A stretch of 64,000 bases of DNA from Leptospira idonii (GCF_004770995.1 NZ_RQHW01000018.1:77734-141733), one strand, 5' to 3'; shown: positions 27,034-36,730, counted from the stretch's first letter. A program made the numbers and translations. The notes: a model not told the origin generated them from the sequence alone.

Positions 27034-28365
27034 TTAATTCACCTTCGGCAAATGAATTGTGAATTTTGTCCCAAATCCTAATTCACTTTCCATATCAAAT
27101 TTTCCATTCTGCTGCCGGATGAGATCGAAAGCGACTACCAGACCGAGTCCGGTTCCTTTTTCTCCCATGGTTCCGAAACTTGAGGAAGAAGGCTGCACTT
27201 GCTTCAATATCTCCTCCAATTTATTTTTTGCGATCCCTATCCCGAAATCTTGAACGTGAAGTTCGATAAACTCTCCGGAATCTTTGGAATCGATTTTGAT
27301 TCTGCTGTTAGGATTGGAAAATTTAATCGCATTGGAAAAAACGTTTCGAAGCACAGTGGATGTCATTCTTTCATCCGCATAGGGAAAATGTTCCTCTGAA
27401 ACATTCACTTCAAAAACAATTTGTTTCTCAGAACATTGGATTTGAAGAAGATCCAATGTTTCCCTTACCAGTCTGTGTAATTTTACGTGATCCGGTTGAT
27501 AACGGATTTTATTGGAATCTTTTCGAACCCAATCCAGCACATTCTCAAGAATCACATAACTTTGGTTTGCATTCTTTTGAAGTTCTTTCAGGCCTTTGAT
27601 TACATCTTCCTCACTCATATTATTTTTTTGTTCCACAAGAATCCCAAGGAAAGTTCCCATGCTTCCTATAGGTCCTTTCAAATCATGAGCCAATATGGAA
27701 AAAATTTTGTCTTTATAAAGATTCGTTTTTACAAGTTCCGCCTGATTGCGATGAGTATTTCTTAAAAAATACAAAAGAACAAAAGAAAGAGCAGAGAATG
27801 TGACTGCAACGGCAATTCCCCTGAACAGACTCTGAGTATGCACGTCCAAAAAAGAACTGTTCGCAGGAAGAAACAGAGGAACAGTAAAGTATTCCACATA
27901 GAAAAAACAAAATATATTTATGATAAAATAAACAGCGATCAGATATCTGTCCGAATAAGACAGATTCGTAAAAGGCAGGATGGCAAATAACAGAAAGTAA
28001 ATGTGTCCTCCTAAAAGATTGCCGATAAACAAAACACTGATGACGAACACTGCCAGAGGAACTGTCACAAAAAGAAGGAACTTAGAGACTCTATAAAACT
28101 TCTTATGATTCAGATAAATGGAAAGAGCGATAAAAAAAGCGGATGGTGCATTCGTAAGAGCAACCAAAGTATGACCTGAGAAATAAAAAAGAAGCGTATA
28201 ACCGATATTAACAATTACAGCGATTAAAGAAGCAAAATTCGCAATTTGTAATCCGTGAGAAGTCTCCAAACTCATCCCTTTGGTGACTCCCGCATAAACG
28301 AGGTTTCTGATACCCAATCTCATTAAAAAAGAATAGATCAAAAATAAAAGCCCTCCTGAAAACAA
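27034..28365 (-). CDS. Membrane sensor histidine kinase
   Basis: 443 residues. Six to seven hydrophobic segments occupy about residues 1-215 with little periplasmic loop, so it probably senses within or near the membrane. HisKA H-box FSILAHDLKGPIGSMG, then HATPase_c with NVFSNAIKFSNP, DFGIGIAKNK and GTGLGLVVAFDLI. It lacks a receiver, and no response regulator gene is next to it. It resembles the kinase at 51112-52857 in its membrane-kinase layout and AHDLK H-box. The flavoprotein gene starts about 40 bases downstream on the same strand. Confidence 0.92.
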   Translation of the reverse strand: MFSGGLLFLIYSFLMRLGIRNLVYAGVTKGMSLETSHGLQIANFASLIAVIVNIGYTLLFYFSGHTLVALTNAPSAFFIALSIYLNHKKFYRVSKFLLFVTVPLAVFVISVLFIGNLLGGHIYFLLFAILPFTNLSYSDRYLIAVYFIINIFCFFYVEYFTVPLFLPANSSFLDVHTQSLFRGIAVAVTFSALSFVLLYFLRNTHRNQAELVKTNLYKDKIFSILAHDLKGPIGSMGTFLGILVEQKNNMSEEDVIKGLKELQKNANQSYVILENVLDWVRKDSNKIRYQPDHVKLHRLVRETLDLLQIQCSEKQIVFEVNVSEEHFPYADERMTSTVLRNVFSNAIKFSNPNSRIKIDSKDSGEFIELHVQDFGIGIAKNKLEEILKQVQPSSSSFGTMGEKGTGLGLVVAFDLIRQQNGKFDMESELGFGTKFTIHLPKVN

Positions 28366-28416
28366 ATCTGATTAGATATGCATAAAACGAATTTCAGTTC
28401 AAGCAAAAACCTTCTT

Positions 28417-29013
28417 TTAGTCCAAATCGTTCGAAATCGACTGAGATGCCGCTTTTTCGAATTCAGCTACTCTTTCCTTGGTGATTCCGATGAGATTGTG
28501 AGTTAAAATAAGTTTATCTCCTAAAAAATCGGGAGACAATCTAATTTCCACTACACGATACCAGGTTTCTCCCGCAGGAATCGAAAACGCATGATTCACA
28601 CACAAACATTTAAACTTAAACCCGAAACTATGTTCGACTGGATGTGCATGATGTGGCGCAGCAAAAAAATGAACCGCTTTGTCGGAAGGATTTTCCATAA
28701 CGAGCAAAAACTGTTTCTTTGAGCCGGGTTTCAAAAAGATTTTAGAATCAGGAATGGAAACGGAAAAAGGAGCAGGCCTACCCTTCGCAACGGTTCCCGT
28801 CGCCCAAAGAGTGAGACTTTGTGAGCCGGAAGGTTCCCGAATGTCCATTCGCAACGGGATTTGGGAATATTCCCATTTAATTTGAATTTCAACCACATTA
28901 CTTTTATTTGGCGAGCTGGGAACATCCGCAACTGTAGAAGAATTGCCTTCCTCTTTACAAAAAAGAGAAAGGCAAAATACAAGAAAGAGAATTGTTTTGA
29001 AAAAAAAGCGCAT
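28417..29013 (-). CDS. Cox11-like CxC lipoprotein, possible copper binding
   Basis: 198-residue lipoprotein; the leader ends LSLFC. The middle holds a His cluster (HFFAAPHHAHPVEH) followed by FKFKCLCVNHAFSIPAGE and then VEIRLSPDF. That order resembles the Cox11/CtaG signature (KIQCFCF, an Gx E, then a V-x-F-x-[IV]-DP strand), in which the CxC binds copper. I infer a periplasmic copper protein, possibly a distant Cox11 relative or a convergent one; no N-terminal membrane helix of true Cox11 is present. It is last in a probable operon with the lipoprotein at 29020-30483 (6-base gap) and a DsbA-like protein. Confidence 0.75.
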   Translation of the reverse strand: MRFFFKTILFLVFCLSLFCKEEGNSSTVADVPSSPNKSNVVEIQIKWEYSQIPLRMDIREPSGSQSLTLWATGTVAKGRPAPFSVSIPDSKIFLKPGSKKQFLLVMENPSDKAVHFFAAPHHAHPVEHSFGFKFKCLCVNHAFSIPAGETWYRVVEIRLSPDFLGDKLILTHNLIGITKERVAEFEKAASQSISNDLD

Positions 29014-29019
29014 TCGTTT

Positions 29020-30483
29020 TTATTCCAGACTCAACTCCAGAGTGGAAAAATCCAAATTGGCCTTTTTGATGTTTGTCATATAATATTTATTTCCTCTCGC
29101 CTGTAAATATACGGACTCTTGGAAAATCTTTTCTATGTTATTCGGATCAGGATTTTTAACAAGATTACAATCCCTTCCGCATCCGTTACAATCCCCTCCA
29201 CCGTAATCTAAAAAGTTAGTGAAAGTTTGTTTGCGAAGGAATCCGAAAATACGCAGTTCCAGTTTACCGTCTAATGCGGAAACTACTTGATAATTTCCCA
29301 TCCCGTAGAATTTTTTGGAACTTTCCTGACCGGCATCGTAATCTTCTCTAAGAGTACTTCCCTCCAAAAAGAAAGTTCCATCGGAACGAAGTCGGATGGT
29401 CCAATCGGAAGATACGGGAGGATCTTGGTTCTCTGGAATCTCCACTTCGGGAGAAGCTCCTTGAGGAAGATCCACAACTGCGGCTTCTTCGCTCATGGAA
29501 GTGATTTCCAAACCGGTCAATCCTCGATTCAATACCTTAGCCAAAGAAGCTTTGGCGAAATCGGCCAAATTTTTAGATGCTGTTTCTTTGAACTTAGGAA
29601 GTGTGTCGATTACGAACCATCCGTCATCGTTTCCGAATCTAAGCTCGGAAAGAACGAATCCTACTTCCGAATAACCAGGATAAAGCGAATCAACGGTTAG
29701 TTTTAGGTTTTTACCTTTGAAAGGTTGTTTCAAGGCCAATTCCAATCCGCCCATAGAATCTTCCAGAGAAAGTTTTTCCGAATAACCGTTGTCACCTGTT
29801 AGAGTAAACTCCTTCACTCTTCCGTTTTTGATGCAATGAACGTCGGATCTTTGGTAACCGTTCCAGATTTTTAACTTGGAAATCTTTTTCTCCGATTCGA
29901 ACTGAAAGGAAATGGTAACACCTTTTCCTCCGTTTTTGGAAGCATACCCGTTTTCGTATTTGGAATCGAAAAGGTTGTAAACGGAATAGCTGCTTTCCGG
30001 TTTGCCTGTTTCGGATGCGACCGCGCTTCCTTGTGTGATTTCAGGAAAATAGGTTCTGTATTTTTTCTTTGCTTCGTCGTAAAACTTCACGTTTTTGAGA
30101 CAGATATTTCTGTTTCTCTGGAAGTTCAATGTGACCGACCTAGCCTGAACGACCGGCTCGAAAAGCACTTCAGGGTTCGCATTCTGAGGATCTACACTGC
30201 CGTACACTTCGTCGAAGTTGACATAGGCGGCGACCTTATCCGTGAGTTTTCCGTCACAGGTTTCGAAAGAAACCTTGCTGAGTGCGAACGGTTCGTCCGC
30301 ATAAAAATGGAGCTTAACGAATTCGGCGCCCGATTCGGATTTCCATTCTTTCCCATCTAACAGAAGGAAAGGTAAACCGTTGTCCATAGAGGTTGCGGTT
30401 ACCATAGAAAAATGTATTTTTTTTCCGCAGTTGAAAACGGAAAAAAGAACAAATAACAAAAACAATGTTCTTTTCAAGTTCAT
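29020..30483 (-). CDS. Discoidin-like (galactose-binding fold) lipoprotein
   Basis: Envelope lipoprotein of 487 residues; function unknown. I start at the ATG at 30481-30483, preceded by GGGAA, because it gives a clean leader ending FSVFNC. An upstream ATG 18 codons earlier would add a non-signal extension. The middle (about 135-300) reads like an F5/8-type discoidin domain (NLFDSKYENGYASKNGGKG, KLKIWNGYQRSD, VGFVLSELRFGND), often carbohydrate-binding. The C-terminal part has a beta-rich segment (GTFFLEGSTLREDYDA) and a cysteine-rich GGDCNGCGRDC. It lies between the DsbA-like and CxC lipoprotein genes. Confidence 0.8.
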   Translation of the reverse strand: MNLKRTLFLLFVLFSVFNCGKKIHFSMVTATSMDNGLPFLLLDGKEWKSESGAEFVKLHFYADEPFALSKVSFETCDGKLTDKVAAYVNFDEVYGSVDPQNANPEVLFEPVVQARSVTLNFQRNRNICLKNVKFYDEAKKKYRTYFPEITQGSAVASETGKPESSYSVYNLFDSKYENGYASKNGGKGVTISFQFESEKKISKLKIWNGYQRSDVHCIKNGRVKEFTLTGDNGYSEKLSLEDSMGGLELALKQPFKGKNLKLTVDSLYPGYSEVGFVLSELRFGNDDGWFVIDTLPKFKETASKNLADFAKASLAKVLNRGLTGLEITSMSEEAAVVDLPQGASPEVEIPENQDPPVSSDWTIRLRSDGTFFLEGSTLREDYDAGQESSKKFYGMGNYQVVSALDGKLELRIFGFLRKQTFTNFLDYGGGDCNGCGRDCNLVKNPDPNNIEKIFQESVYLQARGNKYYMTNIKKANLDFSTLELSLE

Positions 30484-30549
30484 AAATTTCCCGGCAAAAT
30501 GCCAATTTGATATAAAGTGGAGAGAAAAAGTCTGCAAGATATTTTTCGC

Positions 30550-31440
30550 CTATTTCGTTTCATTCAGTATCTTTTTCCATTTTTTTTCATCCAAAGCTCC
30601 CGTAATCCAACGGCCGTTTACCCAAAAACGGGGGATAGACTGAATCCCTAGCTCCAAGGCCTCCCTATGATCGGAAAGAGTTAGTACATTATATTTTTCT
30701 AATTTTCCTTCATCCGAACAAACCTCATAGGGGGAAAGTTTTTTTTCGGAAATTTTTTGACCGTTTTTATATAAATTCCCTGACTCTTTCCAGTATAAGG
30801 ATTTGGAACGATTCCAAAGACACCTGGACAGGGCCAGAGGGAAAATCCCTTCTTCCGAATCGGGATCCAAAGGGTAGTCCTTGTGATACCAAACGATTTC
30901 TTCCGGATGAGAGTTGCGTATCTTCTCCGAAGCAGGGTGGGTTTCCTTACAAAAATGGCATAAAAAATCGCTCCATTCCACTACCACCCAAACCGCCTTT
31001 CCTTTAGGATTTCCAAACACGGGGGAACGAGTTAAATCCAATCGAGAAAGAAGATCCAAAGAAGGAAGCGTCTTTTTTTCTTCCGCCTTCAAACCCGCTC
31101 TGGAAAAAAGTTTTGTCCAAACAATTCGGATGCGAATGGATTCACGGAACCTATCGATTGCATCCGTATCTTCCCATCCGAATCCTTTTGGCTTTTTTTC
31201 CTTACTCGCATAACGACTGATTTCGGAGTCAGTAACTTTGCTTTTTTCGGATCGTTTTAAGGACTCCAAATCCGTAGAAAGAGACTCCGCATAATTTGTC
31301 AGTTTTCTCAAATTTCCCGATTCCCCCAAAGCTTCCTTGATGGCGGCCTCGGAATACAAAAAAGGCAGATCCTCTTCCCCCGGAGGCTCCGGGTAACAAT
31401 GGAGAAGACAAAGAATTAAAAATAAGGAAAAAACCTTCAT
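30550..31440 (-). CDS. DsbA-like thioredoxin-fold lipoprotein
   Basis: 296 residues from the ATG at 31438-31440, which gives a leader ending LCLLHC; a longer start 20 codons upstream is possible. After a helical region (about 25-120) comes a thioredoxin/DsbA fold with the active-site motif WSDFLCHFCKETHP, a KDYPLDP segment typical of DsbA family (YKDFPL), and GIQSIPRFWVNGRWITG, matching the cis-Pro loop and GTP-like end. Probably a periplasmic thiol-disulfide enzyme. It is the first gene of a three-gene lipoprotein operon that ends with a CxC protein, so it may keep those cysteines reduced or paired. Confidence 0.86.
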   Translation of the reverse strand: MKVFSLFLILCLLHCYPEPPGEEDLPFLYSEAAIKEALGESGNLRKLTNYAESLSTDLESLKRSEKSKVTDSEISRYASKEKKPKGFGWEDTDAIDRFRESIRIRIVWTKLFSRAGLKAEEKKTLPSLDLLSRLDLTRSPVFGNPKGKAVWVVVEWSDFLCHFCKETHPASEKIRNSHPEEIVWYHKDYPLDPDSEEGIFPLALSRCLWNRSKSLYWKESGNLYKNGQKISEKKLSPYEVCSDEGKLEKYNVLTLSDHREALELGIQSIPRFWVNGRWITGALDEKKWKKILNETK

Positions 31441-31568
31441 TCGGAATGATGGGATTTCGGAACGAAATAAAATCCAATCAATTAATTGATAAGAATCCAA
31501 ATATAGAGTGGACAGAGTATTCCTAAAAAAGGAGAATCTGTCCCGACCGATTCCACAGGAGAGTCAAA

Positions 31569-32405
31569 ATGAGAATCTTGTTCTTTGTTACAATCATCAA
31601 TATTTTATTGATCTCAAGTTTTCCTCTGTCCGCAGATGCAGGAACCAAACCTAAGTCGGGATACTATGTAGTGATGTATAAAAACTACTCGGTAAATCTG
31701 GATCTGGATGTGAACGGTTATGAAATCACGAATAGTTCATCTAACAATGACTCATCGGGTCAGGCAGACATTAATTATTGGATCCTTCCCGGCAAAAACC
31801 GTCTTAAAATCAAACTCTCTCCTCGAAAAGGAGGCAAAGAATCCTCCCTAGGTTCCAAAACTGCCGTTCGTCTTTTTATCGCACAAGCGGGACAATTCCC
31901 GGATGAAGGGGAACAACAATTTTCTTTCGAATGGCCGGAAGCAGGAAAAGAGGAAACCTTATCATCTAACTTGGAAAAAACGATCGAATTCGAACCACCG
32001 TTTCTACCACCCACTTCTCTTTGGGAAAAAGCCAAAACACTGGAATGGAGCTCTGCACTGGAAACATCCTCTTTAACATTCGCAGAAACATTTACGAAAG
32101 CGTTAAACACTAAAAAGGTGGATCAGATTTACCCGTTTATCGAATTTCGATCCAAAGACACTTCCTTAGTGAGATACGCACCATACCAAGAGAAGGAAGA
32201 AAAACAATCCTTAGAAGGAATGATCCAAGCTATAGGAGCCACTTGGAAACTGAACAAGAAGAAAGTGAAATTTACATTATTATGTGATAATAAAATAGTC
32301 TCTTTAACGGATATGAAAGGAGCACCCATTCTCACAGGAAAAAAAGGTGCGGCCATCCCTTTGTATCTTTCTCAAATCGACGGAACCTGGGTCATTGTAA
32401 GATGA
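31569..32405 (+). CDS. Exported protein of unknown function
   Basis: I do not recognise a family. 278 residues with a clear signal peptide (about 1-23, cleavage near LSADAG) and good ribosome site (GGAGAG) before the ATG. The first domain is beta-rich (YYVVMYKNYSVNLDLDVNGYEI, YWILPGKNRLKIKL) and looks like a small beta-sandwich. The second half is mixed helical with a Lys-rich stretch (KLNKKKVKF) and ends IPLYLSQIDGTWVIVR. It sits between divergent and convergent unrelated genes, so context gives no role. Confidence 0.8.
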   Translation: MRILFFVTIINILLISSFPLSADAGTKPKSGYYVVMYKNYSVNLDLDVNGYEITNSSSNNDSSGQADINYWILPGKNRLKIKLSPRKGGKESSLGSKTAVRLFIAQAGQFPDEGEQQFSFEWPEAGKEETLSSNLEKTIEFEPPFLPPTSLWEKAKTLEWSSALETSSLTFAETFTKALNTKKVDQIYPFIEFRSKDTSLVRYAPYQEKEEKQSLEGMIQAIGATWKLNKKKVKFTLLCDNKIVSLTDMKGAPILTGKKGAAIPLYLSQIDGTWVIVR

Positions 32406-32438
32406 TTTCCATCCGGCAATTTCCGATAAAACCTTCGA

Positions 32439-34589
32439 TCATTTATCGTTAAAGACTTCGATTCCGTCCCATTCAGGAGGAGCGCCGAATTTATCGTAAA
32501 ACTCGGCTCTCTTCAGATAAAAAGCGCAGGCGGAATCGTAAGGATTGGATTCGATCACCTTCTTAAAAAATTCGATGCTCGCATGAAACGCTTTTTCTTT
32601 GTACAAAAGATGGCCGATCTCGAAATCTTTTCTGTTTTCCAGAAAACGATTTTGCAATTCTTCCGGATATCCATCTAACACTTCGATTACGAACGTGCTC
32701 GTTTCCTTTCCGTGAACCATCACATTGTCCAAAAGCCGAACATTGTATTTTTTGGGATCTTTCAATGCATGAAACGTATCTTCGCTTATTAAAATATTGC
32801 TTCCGTAATATTTGGTTAGACCTTCGATGCGGGATGCCAAATTGACTGAATCGGAAATCACAGTTCCTTCCATTCTTTCCACATGCCCGATGGTTCCTAA
32901 GATCAAATTTCCCGTATGAAGCCCGATCCCTACTTTCAGCGGAGACTTTCCCGATTGTTCCCTGGATCTGTTATAAGAATAAATTTCCCTTTGGATGGAA
33001 ATAGAAGCTTCCAAAGCATTGTCTGCGTGCTCAGGAAAAAGCCCCATAATGGCGTCACCCAAATACTTATCGATAAAACCCTTGTTTGTCTCTATAACAG
33101 GCGCTATTTTATTCAGATAAGAATTTAAAAAATGAAAATTTTCACTCGGAGACATCTTTTCCGACAAAGATGTGAAAGACCTAATGTCTGAGAACAATAT
33201 GGTCATCTCTCTTTGAACATGGTCCCCCAAATTGATATCCAAAATGGTTTTCTTTTCCAATAGATTCAAAAACTCTCTGGGAACGAATCGGCTGTAAGCT
33301 CGGTTCGTCTTCGAAAGATTCAAAGAAAGTCTTTCCGCCATAAGAAAGTCGCGAGTGAATACCTTTGCGATCATGATCGCCTGGAGAAGGATCATCACAG
33401 TTAATCCATATTTGGCGAGGCGAGGAGTGTTGATGACGGATCTTCCCGTCAACATATCATTGATGGCACAGGCAAAGATAAAAAGAATCCCCAATAAAAA
33501 GAGGACACTTCCTTCCCTTTTTTGGGAAATAAAGTACACCAAATTGGAGATGATATATATTCCCGTGGCGATCCTAAGAACATCCATAAAGACCAAATAT
33601 TCAGTAAACACTACAGGTTCGGAAAAAAGAGTGAAGAACGCAAAACCGCAGTTCAATACGTTGATGGATTGAGCAATAGGAAGGTATTTCGTATTTACGT
33701 CTTTATAAAGTTCCGTGAAAAAGCTAAGAAAGAATACTGAGATCATACAGATCAGGATGAATTCCAAACGATACCGGTTTTCCCATCCGATGGATTCAGG
33801 AAAATAATAGTAAAACAGTCGTTCTCCGGTTATGATGGAATAAAACAAAACGGCAATACAGAAGATTCCGAAATAAAGAGGAGCGGGACTTTTTCTTCTG
33901 AAAAAATAAATAGCAAAATGATAGAGGGAGATGATGAAAAACCCTCCGTATAAAAATGCCTCTATCAAAAAGGATTTCTGTATTTCAAAAAGAATTTTCT
34001 CTTCCGTTCCCAAACGGATGTCGTAACGCAAGCCCCCCACTCTATGATGAAAGTTAGAAACGTGAAAGATAAGTTCCATCTCTGCATTTTGAGTTTCGAA
34101 AGAATAAATACGAGGCCGAGCATCCGGACGCATGGTCTCGAAACTTTCTCCCACAGTTCCCGATTCTACGACAAGAACCCCATCAACAAATAGGCGATAG
34201 GCGTGCGCTTGATCAGAGATACGAAACGCCATCTTCTTTTTCAAACCGGGGGAAAATTTAATTTTCAAACGATAGGAACCGTACCCATGCCCTGGGATTT
34301 TTTCTCCGTTTATTTCGGTTCCGTTCCAAACGGCAGGAATGTATTTGTATATGATATCTTTCTCTTCGATTGCAGCTGGTTTCCCTTTTCCTGAAGGAAT
34401 AAAATCGGAATGAGAAACAAATTTTTTCCAATAGAACTCTGCGTCCCCTTTGAGACTGAAAGAACCGTCTTGTTCCCAATCCCTTTCGGAAACATCCAAA
34501 CTGCCTTGGATCAGAAGAGGTAATTCCGATTTGGCTTCATTGCAATGCACTAAGAAAACTAGAGATAAAAAAAGAAAAGAAAGCCGCAT
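32439..34589 (-). CDS. 7TM adenylate/guanylate cyclase (class III)
   Basis: Membrane receptor making a cyclic nucleotide, 716 residues. Lipoprotein-like leader (LVFLVHC), periplasmic jelly-roll domain of 7TMR-DISM type (about 25-205), seven membrane segments (about 210-425), then a class III cyclase domain (about 455-640): metal aspartates in LFSDIRSFTSLSE and KYLGDAIMGLF, the transition-state pair in VISDSVNLASRIEGL, and HTGNLILGTIG. The tail holds TPR-like helices (YKEKAFHASIEFFKKVIE). Its sensor region matches in style the phosphatase at 45005-47092. The cyclic nucleotide product cannot be settled by eye. Confidence 0.92.
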   Translation of the reverse strand: MRLSFLFLSLVFLVHCNEAKSELPLLIQGSLDVSERDWEQDGSFSLKGDAEFYWKKFVSHSDFIPSGKGKPAAIEEKDIIYKYIPAVWNGTEINGEKIPGHGYGSYRLKIKFSPGLKKKMAFRISDQAHAYRLFVDGVLVVESGTVGESFETMRPDARPRIYSFETQNAEMELIFHVSNFHHRVGGLRYDIRLGTEEKILFEIQKSFLIEAFLYGGFFIISLYHFAIYFFRRKSPAPLYFGIFCIAVLFYSIITGERLFYYYFPESIGWENRYRLEFILICMISVFFLSFFTELYKDVNTKYLPIAQSINVLNCGFAFFTLFSEPVVFTEYLVFMDVLRIATGIYIISNLVYFISQKREGSVLFLLGILFIFACAINDMLTGRSVINTPRLAKYGLTVMILLQAIMIAKVFTRDFLMAERLSLNLSKTNRAYSRFVPREFLNLLEKKTILDINLGDHVQREMTILFSDIRSFTSLSEKMSPSENFHFLNSYLNKIAPVIETNKGFIDKYLGDAIMGLFPEHADNALEASISIQREIYSYNRSREQSGKSPLKVGIGLHTGNLILGTIGHVERMEGTVISDSVNLASRIEGLTKYYGSNILISEDTFHALKDPKKYNVRLLDNVMVHGKETSTFVIEVLDGYPEELQNRFLENRKDFEIGHLLYKEKAFHASIEFFKKVIESNPYDSACAFYLKRAEFYDKFGAPPEWDGIEVFNDK

Positions 34590-34669
34590 GCGTGGAAGCA
34601 GTTCTAGCGAATGGAAAATTTATGGCAATGAAAATACCTAAAGAGAGAACAAACATCGGCTTAGAATGT

Positions 34670-35224
34670 TTAGCCGCCGTCTTTTCCTCGTACTTGATCG
34701 CAAAGTTTGGCGCCGGGATACCCGTAGGCCTTTCCTAGGGAGAATACGTAATTGATGTAGATATCTCCGTTTTCTCTCCAGACTTTTCGCACCTTGGCAT
34801 TTCCGTTCTCATAAAAAGCATACGTATATACTTTCCCTGAATTGTACCATTCCCAGTATTCCCCATGAAATGAATTGTCTTTGTAAGAATATAAAAAACG
34901 AGGTTTCTGATCGGGGAAGTATCCTTTGTGAATTCCTACTTTTTTCCCATCCTCATATAATCTTTGTGAAGCGGTCACTCCATTGGCATACAAATCCAAT
35001 TCTTCTCCGTTGAGAAGACCGTTCTTATAACTAGATTCCCTTTTGATCGAAACAGAAGGCAGATCGGTCACTAAAATTCCAGTGAACGGATGAGCTTCAT
35101 AAAGAAGATATTCTCCCGCATAAGAGATTTTAGGATCCGTAGATTGAATTTTAGTTTCAGTACATGAAAACGGCAGGATAAAAACGATCCCGAAGAAAAA
35201 GAATCGATCAAATAGTCGGTTCAT
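34670..35224 (-). CDS. MORN/YwqK-repeat lipoprotein
   Basis: 184 residues; leader ends LPFSC (lipobox). The body has short beta repeats of the MORN/YwqK type: YKNGLLNGEELDLYANG, YEDGKKVGIHKGYFPDQK, YKDNSFHGEYWEWYNSGK, YENGNAKVRKVWRENG. Such repeats are usually structural and often found in secreted or membrane proteins; no enzyme activity is implied. It overlaps the end of the SCO gene by 17 bases and is last in the YHYH-SCO-YwqK operon. Confidence 0.85.
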   Translation of the reverse strand: MNRLFDRFFFFGIVFILPFSCTETKIQSTDPKISYAGEYLLYEAHPFTGILVTDLPSVSIKRESSYKNGLLNGEELDLYANGVTASQRLYEDGKKVGIHKGYFPDQKPRFLYSYKDNSFHGEYWEWYNSGKVYTYAFYENGNAKVRKVWRENGDIYINYVFSLGKAYGYPGAKLCDQVRGKDGG

Positions 35225-35894
35225 CTTTTTTCAAAGTTTCTATGTCTTTGGCAAGTTCTTGGATCGAAGAAGGCATCCTTCCGTTATACACTCCTCTGAT
35301 TCTCTGTTCCTGATCCACAAGATATACATTTTCAGAATGAAGAAAGTCGTCCCCAGTAACTTCTTTGATACGGTTTTCTTTCACAGAAAAATTATCCGCA
35401 TTAAACACAGTACGAGCCAGATGATAGATCTCTTCTTTATTTCCTGTCAATAGATGCCAGGAGGAAGAATGAATCTTTTTCCTTAAAGCGAATTCTTTCA
35501 GCTTTTCAGGGCTGTCGAATTCGGGAGTGACGGAGAAAGAAATCAAAACCAAGTTTTTATCCTTCGAAAACCGGCTTTGAATTTTGGAAAGATTTCCCGT
35601 GATCATCGGACAGATCCCTCCGCAACTAGTATAAAAGAAAGAGACTACCGCCAAACGACCTTTTAGGTGATCCAAAGTCACTGTGGACTTGTTTTGATCC
35701 ACAGCAGTGAAAGGCAAAACCTTTCGAATGTCCTTTGCCTCTTTTTTCCATGTGACTTCCATATCTTTTCCCCGGAAAAAAGGAAGGCCTTCTCCGGGAG
35801 TCTCGAAAGAAGCTAAGGATTTGTTTTTCTGTGCTTCAAATTCATCCGCACAGGAAAACAAAAACAAAAAAGAAAATAGCAAACGAAAGATCAT
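35208..35894 (-). CDS. SCO1/SenC-family copper chaperone lipoprotein
   Basis: Thioredoxin-fold protein of the cell envelope; family members deliver copper to the CuA site of cytochrome c oxidase or act as thiol reductases. 228 residues with leader FLFLFSC. The copper ligands are visible: CxxxC in FYTSCGGICPMITGNL and the later His in FLHSENVYLVD. It lies 5 bases after the YHYH lipoprotein gene and overlaps the YwqK-repeat gene, so the three are almost certainly co-transcribed. No oxidase subunit gene is nearby. Confidence 0.92.
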   Translation of the reverse strand: MIFRLLFSFLFLFSCADEFEAQKNKSLASFETPGEGLPFFRGKDMEVTWKKEAKDIRKVLPFTAVDQNKSTVTLDHLKGRLAVVSFFYTSCGGICPMITGNLSKIQSRFSKDKNLVLISFSVTPEFDSPEKLKEFALRKKIHSSSWHLLTGNKEEIYHLARTVFNADNFSVKENRIKEVTGDDFLHSENVYLVDQEQRIRGVYNGRMPSSIQELAKDIETLKKDEPTI

Positions 35895-35899
35895 GGGAT

Positions 35900-36730
35900 T
35901 TAGTTTGAGCTTCCCTTTCTTCCTCGGAAACTGGTAGCGATCATATAGGTATCAACTCCTGTGTTGGTTCCACTGTGACCTACATGGTAGCAGTAAGTTC
36001 CGCTAGGGAAATGTGTTGTTGTGCAGGAAGTTGTATTTGTGGTTCCATCCAAAGTAGGATAACTTCCACTTTGTGATCTTTTCCCGTAGATAGGATATCC
36101 ATCCAACATAATTCCTACAAGTTTAGAATCGTCAGAAGTGATTTTATAAGGTTCCGTATGGTAGTGATACTTACCTGCGTTTTGCGGATGCCCTTCCGAT
36201 TGGTCCATAGTTTGGTATTCGGTCGCCAAACTGTCTCCCGGAGCTGCTTGGTTGTTAAAGATCACTACACCATAAACAGTGATCCCCACTGAGTCAATTC
36301 CTGCAGTAGAATCCAAACCACTGGAAACATAAGTAGGAGTGGCAGGGATGGTGAGAGTGATATTTTGTGAGCTTATATTATTTGGGTTTTTAGTTCTTCC
36401 TGCACCCATTGATTCATTATAACCAGTACTGGTGCTATAATATGCACTTTTATGAGGAGGAAGATTTGTGGTTTTGAATAAATAGTTGGTTCCCGATTTT
36501 GTTACCGTTACGCAGTGAAAGTTGTCGGTGATCCAGCTTGGGACATCAGAACCGAAACAAGTTTGGCAGCTTGGTCCGCCAGTGTTCAGTGTTTCTGTTT
36601 TACAAGTGGTGTTCGACTGCAGGGCAAGTATTGCCAAAAGCGCTGTATCGTCTTTACTTTCTTTTTTCTTACAACCGGATACGACTGTCAGAACCAAAAG
36701 AACAGCCAATAATTTATTTATCATTTTCAT
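35900..36730 (-). CDS. YHYH-domain lipoprotein
   Basis: 276 residues; leader LLVLTVVSGC. A YHYH domain is identified by GHPQNAGKYHYHTEP, by the preceding ITVYGVVIFNNQAAPGDS and by VGIMLDGYPIYG and the later GTYCYHVGHSG. The domain occurs in secreted proteins of unknown function. The His and Cys residues could bind metal, which is inference. It is the first gene of the operon with a SCO copper protein, making a copper or redox role plausible. An AraC gene ends about 110 bases upstream on the same strand. Confidence 0.87.
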   Translation of the reverse strand: MKMINKLLAVLLVLTVVSGCKKKESKDDTALLAILALQSNTTCKTETLNTGGPSCQTCFGSDVPSWITDNFHCVTVTKSGTNYLFKTTNLPPHKSAYYSTSTGYNESMGAGRTKNPNNISSQNITLTIPATPTYVSSGLDSTAGIDSVGITVYGVVIFNNQAAPGDSLATEYQTMDQSEGHPQNAGKYHYHTEPYKITSDDSKLVGIMLDGYPIYGKRSQSGSYPTLDGTTNTTSCTTTHFPSGTYCYHVGHSGTNTGVDTYMIATSFRGRKGSSN

